From assembly GCF_022919155.1 (NCBI RefSeq), contig NZ_CP095045.1, positions 3,224,001 to 3,288,000 on the forward strand: a DNA stretch of 64,000 nt, in the 5' to 3' direction. Made by a program: the position numbers and the translations under genes. Shown in pieces: positions 8,483 through 17,782 of this stretch (positions within the stretch are counted from its first letter, which is position 1; every line of letters starts with the position of its first letter). Source of the stretch: Leucobacter allii. Its GTDB lineage: Bacteria; Actinomycetota; Actinomycetes; Actinomycetales; Microbacteriaceae. Under the pieces are notes generated by a model. That model had not been told where the DNA came from and made no database searches. It saw only the letters and a list, made by a program, of their open reading frames with translations.

Positions 8483-9282
8483 CTACTGGTCGTAGGCGCC
8501 CGGGACGTTCTGATCCCAGTCGATGATCGATCCGGTGACGACGCCGCTGCGGTCGCTGAGCAGGAAGACCACCGCGTCGGCGATCTCGTCGGGCTGCCCG
8601 AGCTTGCCCATCGGCTGCGCGGCCGATGCCTCGGCGAGCCAGTCCGGCGCCGCGTCGTGGAAGGTCTGCTGGGTGACGGCCTCGCCGGGCGTCGCCGTCC
8701 ACCCGATGTTCAGGCCGTTGATCCGGATCCGATCGAAGCGGTGCGCGAACGCCGCGTTCTTCGTCAGCCCCGCGAGTCCCGCCTTCGAGGCCACGTAGGG
8801 GCGAGGTAGGGCTGGCCGCCGTGCATCGACATGCTGATGATGTTCAGGATCGTGCCGGGCGCCCGCCGCGCGGTCATGTCGGCCACGGCGCCCTGCATGG
8901 TCATGAACGGCGCCGTGATGTTGAGGGTCAGGTGCTCCTCGAGCAGTTCGCGCGTCGTGTCGAGGAGCGTGCCCCGGCTCGTCGCGCCGGCGGCGTTGAC
9001 GAGGCTGTCGATGCGGCCGAAGCGCGCGACCGTCTCGGCGACGGCGCGCTCGGCCGCGCCGGCCGCGCCGAGATCGGCGATGATCGCGATGGCGTCGCAG
9101 TCCGCGGATCCCGCTGCCGCGGCACGGATCGCCGCGAGCGCGACCTCCGCCTTCTCGGGGTTCCGCCCGACGATCGCGATGCCGCTCGCGCCCTCGCGGG
9201 CGGCCGCCTCGGCGATCGCGCGCCCGAGTCCCTGCGTGCCGCCCGTCACCAGCACCACCCTGTCCTGCATCAGCGCCTGCAT
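8483..9282 (-). pseudogene. Short-chain dehydrogenase (SDR), broken by one frameshift
   Basis: A classical SDR in two frames. The first frame (ATG at 9282, GGAG ribosome site) has the cofactor motif TGGTQGLG near residue 15 and NAAGA near 92. The second frame, ending at 8483, continues with the catalytic YVASK and the C-terminal segment GSIIDWDQNVPGAYDQ. The switch falls in a run of four G (8798-8801, C on the coding strand) just before the catalytic Tyr; one extra base restores a normal protein of about 266 residues. It lies inside the cyclitol operon and would oxidise a hydroxyl group. Either a recent inactivation or, more likely, a homopolymer sequencing error. Confidence 0.85.
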
Positions 9283-9335
9283 GCCGTCTCCTTCGTCCGG
9301 GAGGTTCCCCTCCGATGTCCTGCACATACCGCGGG

Positions 9336-10412
9336 TCAGTCCGCGAGCCGCCCGGGTCGCAGCGGCAGCCCGCTCGCCAGGGAGATCTCATCGATCAGCG
9401 CCATCGTGCGGCGCGAGCGCGCGAGCAGCGCGGTCGCGCGCTCGCCGCCCCGCACGGCCGCGCGGATGCGCCGCAGCTGGAAGGCGTAGGACGAGGTGCC
9501 GCTGACCCGCTCCACCCGCTCGGCGGCACCGCCGGCCGCTTCCGCAGCGCCCGCGCCCGCGCCGCCGCCGCGGACGATGAGCCGGCCGTCCTCCTGCGGC
9601 TTCACGAAGTTGGGCAGCAGCACCTCGCCGGTGTCGCCGACGAGCCGCAGGGAGAAATCCCAGCCGTCGCTCTCCATGCTCGTGCGGAGATCGACCGGGA
9701 TGCCGGCGAGCGAGAGCTCGGCCTCGACGGTCGCGTCGACGCGGGGATCCGGGGCGTACGGCACGGCACGGGCGCTGCGCAGCTGCGGGATCGCGGGGGT
9801 CGGATCCGCGCCCAGCTCCTCCCCGAGCAGCAGCAGCACGTTGAGGGCGTAGCAGCCGAGATCCATCATCGCGCCGCCGGCGAGGTCGAAGCTCCAGCGC
9901 GGATCGCTCGCGGGCGGCGCCGGCATCTCCATGCGCACCTCGATCTGGCGCAGCCGCCCGATGCCGCCGTCGCGCACGATCGCGATGAGGCGGGCGAGCG
10001 CGGGGTGGTCGGCGTAGTGGAACGCCTCCCACGCCCACCCCTCGGCGGCCTCGAGCCGCGCCGCGACCCGGTCGAACTCCGCGAGGTTCGCCGCGAACGG
10101 CTTCTCCACGAGCACGTTGCGGCCCGCGTCGAGGGCGCGGGCCGTCCACTCGGCGTGGAGCCCGTTGGGCAGGCCGATGTAGACGAGGTCGAGGGAGTCG
10201 TCGGCGAGTAGCGCCCCGTAGTCCTCGTGCACGCGGGCGAATCCGTGCTCCGCGGCGTAGGCGCGGGCGCGCTCGGGGTCGCGAGCCGCGACCGCGGCGA
10301 GGATCTCGCCCGTCGCCGCGCTCGCCTCCAGGATCGCGAGCTCCGCGATCCGGGAGGCGCCGAGCATGCCGATCCGGAGCGGAGCGGCCTCCGCGTGCGG
10401 CGATGCGCTCAC
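9336..10412 (-). CDS. Gfo/Idh/MocA-family oxidoreductase
   Basis: A 358-residue dehydrogenase. LRIGMLGASRIAELAI near residue 12 is the NAD(P)-binding motif and VLVEKPFAANLAEF near 104 carries the catalytic EKP. The middle-domain segment GGAMMDLGCYALNVL is typical of glucose-fructose oxidoreductase relatives. The GTG start at 10412 overlaps the stop of the IolE-like gene as GTGA, so the two are translationally coupled. A Gly/Ala-rich insertion of about 20 residues lies near residue 290. Probably acts on a keto-inositol or related sugar in the same pathway; specificity is unknown. Confidence 0.88.
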   Translation of the reverse strand: MSASPHAEAAPLRIGMLGASRIAELAILEASAATGEILAAVAARDPERARAYAAEHGFARVHEDYGALLADDSLDLVYIGLPNGLHAEWTARALDAGRNVLVEKPFAANLAEFDRVAARLEAAEGWAWEAFHYADHPALARLIAIVRDGGIGRLRQIEVRMEMPAPPASDPRWSFDLAGGAMMDLGCYALNVLLLLGEELGADPTPAIPQLRSARAVPYAPDPRVDATVEAELSLAGIPVDLRTSMESDGWDFSLRLVGDTGEVLLPNFVKPQEDGRLIVRGGGAGAGAAEAAGGAAERVERVSGTSSYAFQLRRIRAAVRGGERATALLARSRRTMALIDEISLASGLPLRPGRLAD

Positions 10413-11278
10413 GCTGCGACCGCCTCGCGGATGAACGCCACGCTGCGCCGCGCGTCGGCGAAGGCGCGCGCGGCGCCCGCCTCGTCCTCCACCACCGCGT
10501 CCTGCTCGAGCACGAACCAGCCGGCGTACCCGGCGTCCCGCAGCGCGGCGAGGATCTCGGCGATGCGCGCGTCGCCGGATCCGAGCGCGCGGTACATGCC
10601 CTGCCGCACGCCCTCGCGGTAGTCGATCTCGCCCGCGCGCACGCGGCCGGCCACCTCCAGGCTCACGTCCTTGAGATGGGCGTGCACGATGCGTCCGGCG
10701 TGCCGTCGCACGAACGCGACCGCGTCGCCGCCGCCGAGGGTGTAGTGCCCCGTGTCGAGGCAGAGGCCGATGCGCGAGCCCGCGACCACCCGCTCGACCG
10801 CCTCGGGGGATTCGACGACGGTGCCGAGGTGCGGATGCAGCACGGCGACGACCCCGGCCGCCGCGGCCGCGTCGAGCGCGCGATCCAGATTCGCGAGCAG
10901 CGTCCGCCATTCCGCGTCGCTCAGCTCGGCCGCGCCGTCGTAGCCGGCGGCGCCGGTGACGGCGGAGAGCACCAGCGTGCCCGCGCCGGCGGCGGAATAG
11001 GCGCGGAGCTCGCGCTCGATCGCGGGGAGCGGATCCGCCTCCTCCCGGTGGAGCACGATCGGGAAGAACCCGCCGACGGCTTCGAGCCCGGCCTCGGCGA
11101 GCGCCGCGGCCCGCTCGGCCGGCGCGTCCGGGAGGAAGCCCTCCGGGCCGAACTCGGTGGCGGTGATCCCGAGCGAGACCATCTCGGAGAGCACGCGCTC
11201 CCGGTCGAGCTGCAGGCCCCATTCGGGGACCTCGATGACGCCCCAGCTGATCGGGGCGGAGGCGATGCGCGGGGTCAT
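10409..11278 (-). CDS. iolE: IolE-like sugar isomerase/dehydratase (xylose-isomerase-like TIM barrel)
   Basis: A 289-residue TIM-barrel protein of the AP-endonuclease 2/xylose isomerase fold. ITATEFGPEGFLP near residues 38-50 and HPHLGTVVESPEAVE near 147-161 match segments seen in IolE (2-keto-myo-inositol dehydratase). Metal-ligand candidates are Glu in TEFGP, His/Asp in GLCLDTGHYTLGG, HAHLKDV, and the late Glu in VLEQD. In the inositol pathway this enzyme makes the diketone hydrolysed by IolD, which is encoded in the next operon. A related isomerase/epimerase role is possible. It is followed by a Gfo/Idh/MocA gene with a GTGA overlap. Confidence 0.78.
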   Translation of the reverse strand: MTPRIASAPISWGVIEVPEWGLQLDRERVLSEMVSLGITATEFGPEGFLPDAPAERAAALAEAGLEAVGGFFPIVLHREEADPLPAIERELRAYSAAGAGTLVLSAVTGAAGYDGAAELSDAEWRTLLANLDRALDAAAAAGVVAVLHPHLGTVVESPEAVERVVAGSRIGLCLDTGHYTLGGGDAVAFVRRHAGRIVHAHLKDVSLEVAGRVRAGEIDYREGVRQGMYRALGSGDARIAEILAALRDAGYAGWFVLEQDAVVEDEAGAARAFADARRSVAFIREAVAA

Positions 11279-11342
11279 ATGAACTCCTTCGTTCGGGGTC
11301 GGGCCGGGGGTGCCGGCCGGGGGGCTGGGGTGGTCCGTACGC

Positions 11343-12566
11343 TCAGGATCGGATCGCCGCGGTCGTGCCGGCGACGGGGGCGCTCGCCTCCCACGCCCGC
11401 GACTCGGCGGAGCGCTCGGCGGCGGTGACGACCTGGGCGGCGGAGAGCGCGTCCTGGATGTTCGAGTTCAGGGACTCGCGGCCGAGCACGGCCTGCAGGA
11501 ACTTCTTGGCCTCGATCACCTTGAGGTCGTCGTAGCCCATCGAGGTGCCCGCCCCCGGCTGGAAGCGGCCGAAGTCCCCCATGCCCGGGCGGGCCATGAT
11601 GCGGGTGTAGCCCTGATCCTCGGCGCCGAGACCGCCCGAGAGGTGCAGCTCGTTGAGCCGTTCGAAGTCCCAGTGGGCCGAGCCCGCCGTGCCGTAGACC
11701 TCGATGCCGTAGCTGGCGCGCGGGCCGACCGCGACGCGCGAGGCCTCGAGGGTGCCGACGGCGCCCGCGGCCGTCGCATCGTCCGCGAGGCGCACGAGCA
11801 TGCCGGCGTAGTCCTCGTTCTCCACCGGCTTCATCTCGCCGTCCTCGATGACGGCGAAGTGCGTCCCGGTGCCCATGGGGAGCTCGGGGCGCTCCGTGTA
11901 GACGGTGGAGGCGACGGCGCTGACCTCGGCGATCGGGCCGAGCGCGTACTGCACGAGGTCCACGAGGTGCCCCATGAGGTCCCCGAGCACGCCGTTGCCG
12001 GCGAGCCCGCGGACGAAGCGCCAGGAGAGGGCGCCGCGGGGGTCGGCCGAGTAGTCGGCGAACATCTGGCCGCGCACGTTCGTGATGCGGCCGAGACGGC
12101 CGGAGGCGACGAGTTCGCGGAGGTACTCGACGGCGGGCGCGTGCCGGTAGTTGAAGCCGATCGAGCTGACGACGCCGGCCTCGGCCGCAGCCTCGGCGAC
12201 CGCGCGCGTCTCGTCCTCGCCGCGGCCGACGGGCTTCTCGATCCAGAAGTGCTTGCCGGCCCGCGCGGCGGCGATCCCGATCTCGGCGTGCAGGAAGTTC
12301 GGGGCGCAGATGGAGACCACGTCGACCTCGGGATCGGCGAGCACCTCGTGGTAGTCGGCGGAGGCGCGCGCGTAGCCGAGCACCTGCACCGCCTCCTCCG
12401 CGCGTGCGGGGGCCGGATCGGCGGCGTGGACGAGGCGGGGGCGGATGCCGAGGTCGGCGTAGGCGTAGCGCAGGTTCGCGTACGCGCGGCTGTGCAGCTG
12501 GCCCATCCATCCGACGCTGATGAGGCCGACTCCGATCTCGGTGGTGCCGTCTGCAAGAGTGCGCAT
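11343..12566 (-). CDS. Gfo/Idh/MocA-family oxidoreductase, first gene of the LacI-controlled operon
   Basis: A 407-residue dehydrogenase starting MRTLADGTTEIGVGLISVGWMGQLHSRAYA (in sequence), where GVGLISVGWMGQ is the cofactor-binding segment. WIEKPVGRG near residue 98 holds the catalytic Lys, and the middle domain has GVLGDLMGHLVDLVQYALG. ATG at 12566 was chosen over upstream in-frame ATGs because those lie in the promoter and operator. It heads six genes (to 6360) in one direction. Longer than the other three family members here because of extra C-terminal helices. The reaction is probably oxidation of a cyclitol or its derivative. Confidence 0.88.
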   Translation of the reverse strand: MRTLADGTTEIGVGLISVGWMGQLHSRAYANLRYAYADLGIRPRLVHAADPAPARAEEAVQVLGYARASADYHEVLADPEVDVVSICAPNFLHAEIGIAAARAGKHFWIEKPVGRGEDETRAVAEAAAEAGVVSSIGFNYRHAPAVEYLRELVASGRLGRITNVRGQMFADYSADPRGALSWRFVRGLAGNGVLGDLMGHLVDLVQYALGPIAEVSAVASTVYTERPELPMGTGTHFAVIEDGEMKPVENEDYAGMLVRLADDATAAGAVGTLEASRVAVGPRASYGIEVYGTAGSAHWDFERLNELHLSGGLGAEDQGYTRIMARPGMGDFGRFQPGAGTSMGYDDLKVIEAKKFLQAVLGRESLNSNIQDALSAAQVVTAAERSAESRAWEASAPVAGTTAAIRS

Positions 12567-12655
12567 GGTCGTTCGCTTCCGTCGTGGTGCCGGGCACCGC
12601 TTCCCTGGTCCGGGCCCGCCGGGTGCGACGCGTCGACGCTGACGCCCCCAGAAAA

Positions 12656-12698
12656 TGGACCGGTCCAAATTGTAAGTACATGCGCGAGCGGGTGTCAA
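12656..12698 (-). promoter_or_regulatory. LacI-type operator and sigma-70-like promoter of the six-gene cyclitol operon
   Basis: On the minus strand, TTGACA (12698-12693), an 18-base spacer and TACAAT (12674-12669) form a strong promoter. The perfect palindrome TGGACCGGTCCA (12656-12667) follows directly after the -10 box, at the expected transcription start. The same promoter-operator design occurs at 21364-21409 beside the LacI gene, so the two operons are very probably co-repressed by that protein. Confidence 0.8.
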
Positions 12699-12773
12699 GC
12701 GGCGCCCGGCGCGGCGGGCAGGCGCCGATCCGCCCCCGCCCCGCCGAAGCCCACCGAAACCCCACGAAACCCC

Positions 12774-12834
12774 ACGAAGTCACCGAGGCCCTGCGTTGCT
12801 GACGGTGCAGAACGCAGGGCCTCGGTGACTTCGT
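12774..12834. terminator. Long perfect inverted repeat downstream of the sugar ABC operon
   Basis: Two perfectly complementary 24-base arms (12774-12797 and 12811-12834) enclose a 13-base loop. The hairpin lies 70 bases after the stop of the ABC ATPase gene (12904), so it probably ends that transcript; no clear T-run follows. Short repeats of the arm ends (CCCACGAA before it, GTGACTTCGT after it) occur on both sides, which makes it look like a REP-type element. The rest of the 337-base gap to 12566 holds only the operator/promoter. Confidence 0.65.
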
Positions 12835-12903
12835 AGTGCCTGGGTGACTTCGTGGCGCCCGGGGGATCTCGCAGGGTCTCGGAGTTCCGGGGGTCCGGCG
12901 CCG

Positions 12904-13884
12904 CTACCGGCGGCCGTCCTCCGCGTCGTCCCCGTCCTCCGCATCGTCCGGGTATTCGCCGGGGATGACGCCGACCGCCTCGGTCACGGACACCCGGCCC
13001 ACGCCCGCGGCCGAGTCGTCCTGGATCTCGTCGCGGATGGTGCGCACGGTGTCCGTCGAGGTGCCGACGTTCCGCAGCTCGTGCACGAGCTGCTCGAGCT
13101 CGGCGCCGCCGGCCATGAGGCCCGTGAGCTCCTCGAGCGTGATCCCCGACTTCTCGTGGTAGCCGATCGACTGCCCGCGCTTGAGCAGCAGGAAGCGATC
13201 CCCCACCGGGTACGCGTGGTGCGGGTTGTGGGTGATGAAGATCACCCCGAGGCCGCGATCCCGCGCCTGGATGATGTAGCGGAGCACGACGCCCGACTGC
13301 TTCACGCCGAGGGCCGCCGTCGGCTCGTCGAGGATGAGCACCTTCGCCCCGAAGTACACGGCGCGCGCGATCGCGACGCACTGCCGCTCACCGCCCGAGA
13401 GCGTGCCGATCGGCTGGTCGACGTCGCGCAGGTCGATGCCCATGTCGAGCAGCTCCTTCTTCGCCGTCCGCTTCATGAAGTCGACGTCGAGGCGCTTGAA
13501 CGGCCCCCACCCCTTCGTCTGCTCGGAGCCGAGGAAGAAGTTGCGCCACACCGGCATGAGCGGGGCGACCGCGAGATCCTGGTACACGGTCGCGATCCCG
13601 CGGTTGAGCGCCTCGCGCGGCGAGTTGAACTTCACGGGCTCGCCCTCGACGAGGTACTCGCCCGCCGTGTGCTGGTGCAGCCCCGCGATGATCTTGATGA
13701 GCGTGGACTTCCCGGCGCCGTTGTCGCCGAGCACGCACATCACCTCGCCGGCGCCCACCTTCAGACTCACATCGCGCAGGGCGATGATGTTCCCGTAGCG
13801 CTTCTCGGCGTCCCGCAGCTCGACGAGCGGCTGCTCGAGCACCGCCGCCCCCGAGGCCGACTCGGCCGTCACCGTGGCGTTCAT
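12904..13884 (-). CDS. Sugar ABC transporter ATP-binding protein (single-domain, RbsA/XylG-like)
   Basis: A 326-residue ATPase with Walker [10 protein letters not shown] near residue 51, signature LSGGERQ near 155 and Walker [13 protein letters not shown] near 176. Unlike RbsA or XylG (about 500 residues) it has only one ATPase domain, as in the FrcA subgroup, so it must act as a homodimer. The C-terminus is an acidic tail with a repeated DDAEDG motif. The ATG overlaps the permease stop (ATGA). It energises uptake of a monosaccharide or cyclitol, probably the substrate of the flanking catabolic operons. Confidence 0.9.
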   Translation of the reverse strand: MNATVTAESASGAAVLEQPLVELRDAEKRYGNIIALRDVSLKVGAGEVMCVLGDNGAGKSTLIKIIAGLHQHTAGEYLVEGEPVKFNSPREALNRGIATVYQDLAVAPLMPVWRNFFLGSEQTKGWGPFKRLDVDFMKRTAKKELLDMGIDLRDVDQPIGTLSGGERQCVAIARAVYFGAKVLILDEPTAALGVKQSGVVLRYIIQARDRGLGVIFITHNPHHAYPVGDRFLLLKRGQSIGYHEKSGITLEELTGLMAGGAELEQLVHELRNVGTSTDTVRTIRDEIQDDSAAGVGRVSVTEAVGVIPGEYPDDAEDGDDAEDGRR

Positions 13885-14927
13885 TTCTTGCCTCCCCTCG
13901 CAGCGCGGCGCTGCAGCGTGAAGTTCAGGACCGTCGCCCCCAGGAGCATCGCGCCCAGGAAGAACTTCAGCCAGTCGGGGTTCCACTCGGCGTACACGAC
14001 GCCCTTGAGCGCCATGCCGTAGATCAGCGCGCCGATGGCGCCGCCGATCGCCGAGCCGTACCCGCCGGTCATCAGGCAGCCGCCCACGACCGCCGCGATG
14101 ATGTACAGGAACTCGTTGCCGATGCCCTCGCCGGACTGCACCGTCTTGAACGCGAACAGCTGGTGCATGCCCAGCAGCCACGCGCAGAAGCTGACGCCCA
14201 TGTACAGGCCGATCTTGGTCTTCACGACGGGGACGCCCACGGCGCGGGCCGCATCCGGGGCGCCGCCCGAGGAGAAGATCCAGTTGCCGATCCGGGTGCG
14301 CTGCAGGATCCAGGTCGCGATGATCACGAGGAGGATCCAGTAGAACACCGTGATCTTCACCTTCACCCCGAACACCGGGATGTCGGAGGCGAAGACCGCG
14401 GCGGCCGAGTCGAAGCCCGGCCACGCCGCGATCGACGGGGCGGCGACGCCGCCCGTGAGCGCCCGCGTCACGCCGAGGTTCAGACCCGTCAGCATGAAGA
14501 AGGTCGCCAGCGTGATGATGAAGCTCGAGAGTTTCGTCTTCGTCAGCAGCCACCCGTTCAGCAGCCCGACGAGCAGCGAGAACACGAGGCCGATGAGCGC
14601 CCCGACCCACACGTTGCCGCCGAACCAGTACATGAAGAGCGAGGACGACAGCGCCGCGGAGATCACGCCGACGCCGGCGGACAGGTCGACCTCGCCGCCG
14701 ATCATCAGCAGGGAGACGCCCACCGCCATGATCCCGACCGTCGACGCCCCGTACAGGATCGTCGCGATCGAATCCGGCTTCGTGAACTGCGGCGCGACCA
14801 CCGCGAACATGATCGCGAGCACGAGGGCGGCCGCGGTCGCCCCCGCCTCGGGCTTCGTGAAGAACCGGGTGAACAGGTTCCCCCGAGCGATGCGCTCGTC
14901 GAACTTCGGAGCAGTTGCTGTAGACAT
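13881..14927 (-). CDS. Sugar ABC transporter permease (RbsC family)
   Basis: A 348-residue BPD_transp_2 family permease with 8-10 hydrophobic segments, including [20 protein letters not shown] (about 66-85), which is the GGEIDLSVG-like signature of ribose-type permeases, and [14 protein letters not shown] near 300. ATG at 14927 (MSTATAPKF) is preferred to a TTG nine bases upstream. It sits between the binding-protein and ATPase genes of a three-gene importer operon. Substrate is not readable from the sequence; an inositol or related polyol is likely from context. Confidence 0.9.
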   Translation of the reverse strand: MSTATAPKFDERIARGNLFTRFFTKPEAGATAAALVLAIMFAVVAPQFTKPDSIATILYGASTVGIMAVGVSLLMIGGEVDLSAGVGVISAALSSSLFMYWFGGNVWVGALIGLVFSLLVGLLNGWLLTKTKLSSFIITLATFFMLTGLNLGVTRALTGGVAAPSIAAWPGFDSAAAVFASDIPVFGVKVKITVFYWILLVIIATWILQRTRIGNWIFSSGGAPDAARAVGVPVVKTKIGLYMGVSFCAWLLGMHQLFAFKTVQSGEGIGNEFLYIIAAVVGGCLMTGGYGSAIGGAIGALIYGMALKGVVYAEWNPDWLKFFLGAMLLGATVLNFTLQRRAARGGKK

Positions 14928-14949
14928 GGAACTCAACTCTCTCGGGCGA

Positions 14950-15972
14950 TCAGCTCTCGCTGTCGGCCGCGTCCTCCGCGCCCTCGAACTGCGCGGCGAC
15001 GCTGTCGAGGTTGTCGGCGTTGACGACCGCGGGGCCCGTCAGCACGGCCTGTCCGCCGCCGAGCACGTATCCGCCCGTGGCGTAGAGGCGCACCGCTTCG
15101 ACCGACTCGTAGCCCTGCAGGAACGGCTGCTGATCGATGCCGAAGAGGATCGACCCGTCGCCGATCGCCGAGTAGACGTCGGCGTTGAGGTCGGTGGTGG
15201 CCAGCTTCGCGCTCGAGCCGGCGTCGGCGATCGCGTCGAGCGCGGTCATCGCGAAGGGGGCGCCGAGGGTGAGCACCGCGTCGATATCGGCGTTGGTCTG
15301 GAGCTTCGATGTGATCGTCGAGGCGACGTTCGTCATGTCCGTGCCCGTGACGTACAGCACCTCCGAGGATCCGGCGAAGGTGTCGGCGAAGCCCTCGCAG
15401 CGGGACTCGAGGCCGACGTGCCCCTGCTCCTGGATCACGCAGATCGCCTTCTGGGCGCCGGCCTCGTTGAACTCCTCCGCCGCGGCCTGGCCGGCGATGA
15501 ACTCGTTCTGACCGAAGTGCGCGAGCACGCCCATGTCCTTGTAGGCCTCTTCGCCCGCGTTGATGCTGAAGACCGGGATGCCGGCGTCGACCGCCTTCTG
15601 CACCTCGCCGGCCATGGCGTCGGCCTTCGCGAGGGTGACGACGATGCCGTCGACGTCCTGATCGACCGCCTGCTGGACGAGCTGGGCCTGGCGCGCGCCG
15701 TCGGGATCGGAGCTGTAGAGCAGTTCGACGTTGTTGCGCTCGGCCGCGGCCTCGGCACCGGCGCGGATCGTGTCCCAGAAGGTGTCGCCCGGGGCGGCGT
15801 GAGTGACCAGGGCGACCTTGAGCTCGTCCTCTTCCACGGCGGATCCGCCGCCGCCGGCGGCCCCGCCGCCCGCTCCCGCCGGGCTGCCGCAGGCCGCCAG
15901 CATGAGGGCTCCGGTCGCCGCGACTCCGGCGAGTCCGAGCTTGCTCCACCGGCCAAAACGTGACTTCAACAT
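14950..15972 (-). CDS. Sugar ABC transporter substrate-binding lipoprotein (periplasmic-binding-protein-4 type)
   Basis: A 340-residue binding protein with a signal peptide, lipobox LAAC (mature Cys near 28) and a Gly-rich linker. The mature part has the RbsB/peripla_BP_4 fold: ALVTHAAPGDTFWDTIRAG (about 54-72) is the first ligand loop, VDGIVVTLAKAD the next beta strand, and GIPVFSINAGE the hinge region. A GGAG ribosome site stands 8 bases before ATG. It is the first gene of the importer operon. The upstream region lacks the GGACCGGTCC operator found at the two enzyme operons, so the importer may be controlled separately. Confidence 0.92.
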   Translation of the reverse strand: MLKSRFGRWSKLGLAGVAATGALMLAACGSPAGAGGGAAGGGGSAVEEDELKVALVTHAAPGDTFWDTIRAGAEAAAERNNVELLYSSDPDGARQAQLVQQAVDQDVDGIVVTLAKADAMAGEVQKAVDAGIPVFSINAGEEAYKDMGVLAHFGQNEFIAGQAAAEEFNEAGAQKAICVIQEQGHVGLESRCEGFADTFAGSSEVLYVTGTDMTNVASTITSKLQTNADIDAVLTLGAPFAMTALDAIADAGSSAKLATTDLNADVYSAIGDGSILFGIDQQPFLQGYESVEAVRLYATGGYVLGGGQAVLTGPAVVNADNLDSVAAQFEGAEDAADSES

Positions 15973-16052
15973 AGTTTCACTCCATCGTGCTTTTTGAACT
16001 AATGTCGTTACAAAGCTTGCGCTCTGCGTTTACAGTACCGCAACTTCGCCCG

Positions 16053-16970
16053 TTAGGCATCACCCACGGTAAAGGTTGGATAACGACCCTCCAGCGTAGC
16101 CGCCACCGCTTCCGCCGCCATGCGGAAGGTCTCGCGGAGCGCCTGCTCCGACAGGCCGGAGGTGTGCGGGCTGAGCAGCACCCCGGGCGCGTCGGCGAGC
16201 GGATGCCCGCGCACCGGCTCCGCGGCGAACACGTCGAGGCCGATCCCGCCGAGCACGCCCTCCGCCAGCGCGGCCTCGAGCGTCCCGGTCGAGACGAGCC
16301 CGGCGCGGGCGCAGTTGACGAGCACGAGCCCCGGTCTCGCGGTGCGCAGGAGCGGCAGCGGCAGCAGCTCCCCGCCGCCGCCCGGCAGGTGCAGGGTGAG
16401 CGCGTCCGCGCGCGCCACCGCCTCGGCGAGCGTCACGTTCTCGTGCGCCTCGGCCCGCACGTGGGGATCGTGCACGAGCACGCGCATGCCGAACGCCGCG
16501 CCGAAGCCCGCCACGATCCGGCCGATGCGCCCGTAGCCGAGCACGGCGAGGGTGCTGCCGTGCAGGTCGCCGGGCGTCGGCACGGGATCCCGGCCCCAGC
16601 GGTCGCCGGCGACGTGCGCGTGGGACTGCGGTACCCGTTTCACGAGCGCGGCGAGCATCGCGAAGGCCCCCTCGGCGACCGCGCGGCTGTTGCTGCCGGG
16701 CGTCACGGCGACGGCGACGCCCCGCTCCCGTGCGGCGGCGACGTCGACGCGCTCGACGCCGACGCCCGTGCGGGCGATGACCCGCAGCCGGGGCATGCGG
16801 GCGAGCAGCGCGCGGTCGACGTCGACCGCGGCCCGCACGATGGCCGCCTCGGCCGCCGCGAGCTCGGCGTCCCCCGGATCGGCGACGAAGCGGGCGTCGG
16901 CGGGGAGGAACGGGGTCACGAGCGCGGGATCGACGGGGCCGAGCCCGACGACGACGGGGCGGTCGCTCAC
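16053..16970 (-). CDS. D-isomer-specific 2-hydroxyacid dehydrogenase
   Basis: A 305-residue NAD(P)-dependent enzyme that interconverts 2-keto and D-2-hydroxy acids. It has the Rossmann motif GYGRIGRIVAGFGAAFG near residue 144, the substrate Arg in VLVNCARAGLV near 215, the Glu in FAAEP near 246 and the catalytic His in LLSPHTSGLSEQA near 265. Length is normal. The GTG start overlaps the aldolase stop (GTGA), which couples it to a HpaI-type aldolase. A fitting role is reduction of a keto acid released by that aldolase, for example hydroxypyruvate to glycerate; this is inferred. Confidence 0.88.
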   Translation of the reverse strand: MSDRPVVVGLGPVDPALVTPFLPADARFVADPGDAELAAAEAAIVRAAVDVDRALLARMPRLRVIARTGVGVERVDVAAARERGVAVAVTPGSNSRAVAEGAFAMLAALVKRVPQSHAHVAGDRWGRDPVPTPGDLHGSTLAVLGYGRIGRIVAGFGAAFGMRVLVHDPHVRAEAHENVTLAEAVARADALTLHLPGGGGELLPLPLLRTARPGLVLVNCARAGLVSTGTLEAALAEGVLGGIGLDVFAAEPVRGHPLADAPGVLLSPHTSGLSEQALRETFRMAAEAVAATLEGRYPTFTVGDA

Positions 16971-17782
16971 CGCCCGTTCCCCCCGAGACCCGGCGGGATC
17001 GCCCCGCGCATCGTCGCCGCGAGCAGGGTGGCGTCGGAGCCGATGGCGATGAAGCCGAAGCCGCGGGCGAGGTACGCCTCGGCGCCCGCGCGGTCGTTCG
17101 TCAGGATCCCGGCGACCGCGCCGTGCGCGCGGCAGGCGGCGACGACCGCGCCGAGCGCCTCCTGGAACTCCGGCGCGTCGAAGCGGCGCGGGGCGCCGAG
17201 CGCGTAGCTGAGATCCTGCGGGCCGACGAAGAGGACATCGGCGCCGGGGGTCGCCGCGATCGCGTCGAGCTCCGCGAGCGCGCCGACGGTCTCGATCTGC
17301 ACGATCCCGACCGCGCGCGCGTCGGCGGCGTCGAGGGCGTCGACCTCGGCGCCCCAGCGGGCCGCGCGGTTGTAGGTGGCGACGCCGCGATCCCCCGCGG
17401 GCGGATAGCGGAGATGGCCGAGCGCGACCCGGGCCTCCGCGGCGCTCGAGACGCGGGGCAGCATGACTCCGGCGGCCCCGGCGTCGAGCACCCGCCCGAT
17501 CCGGATCCGCGTCGGCTCCTCTACGCGCACGAGCGCGGCCGCGCCGTAGCCGCCCACCGCGGCGACGATCGCGCCGACCTGCGCCTCGGATCCCCCGCCG
17601 TGCTCGAGGTCGGCGAGCACCCAGTCGAGGCCGGCGGAGGCGCACACCTCCGCCGCGGTCGCGGAGCCGAGCCCGAGGAAGGTGCCGACGGTCGGCCCGC
17701 CCGCGCGGAGCCGGGCGCGCAGCGCGCGGCCGGGCGCGAGCGGCGAGGGGGCCGCCACGCCGTCGGACGCCGGCGCGCTCAT
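16967..17782 (-). CDS. HpcH/HpaI-family class II aldolase
   Basis: A 271-residue metal-dependent aldolase of the 2-keto acid type (HpaI, GarL, YfaU). The general-base motif DLEHGGGSEAQV near residue 50 corresponds to DLEHGPND, with the acidic metal ligands in VQIETVGALAEL (Glu, near 150) and FVGPQDLSYALG (Asp, near 176). It cleaves or forms a bond next to pyruvate or a related 2-keto acid. It lies between IolD and a 2-hydroxyacid dehydrogenase with overlapping starts, replacing the phosphate-dependent IolJ aldolase expected in an inositol pathway. Confidence 0.88.
   Translation of the reverse strand: MSAPASDGVAAPSPLAPGRALRARLRAGGPTVGTFLGLGSATAAEVCASAGLDWVLADLEHGGGSEAQVGAIVAAVGGYGAAALVRVEEPTRIRIGRVLDAGAAGVMLPRVSSAAEARVALGHLRYPPAGDRGVATYNRAARWGAEVDALDAADARAVGIVQIETVGALAELDAIAATPGADVLFVGPQDLSYALGAPRRFDAPEFQEALGAVVAACRAHGAVAGILTNDRAGAEAYLARGFGFIAIGSDATLLAATMRGAIPPGLGGNGR

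Noticed and set aside
12567..12698. Upstream in-frame ATG (12698) for the first Gfo/Idh/MocA gene
   Set aside because: It would place the promoter and LacI operator inside the coding region, and the extra residues have no family match.
14928..14936. TTG start nine bases before the sugar permease ATG
   Set aside because: The ATG at 14927 is more usual and the upstream TTG has no better ribosome site.
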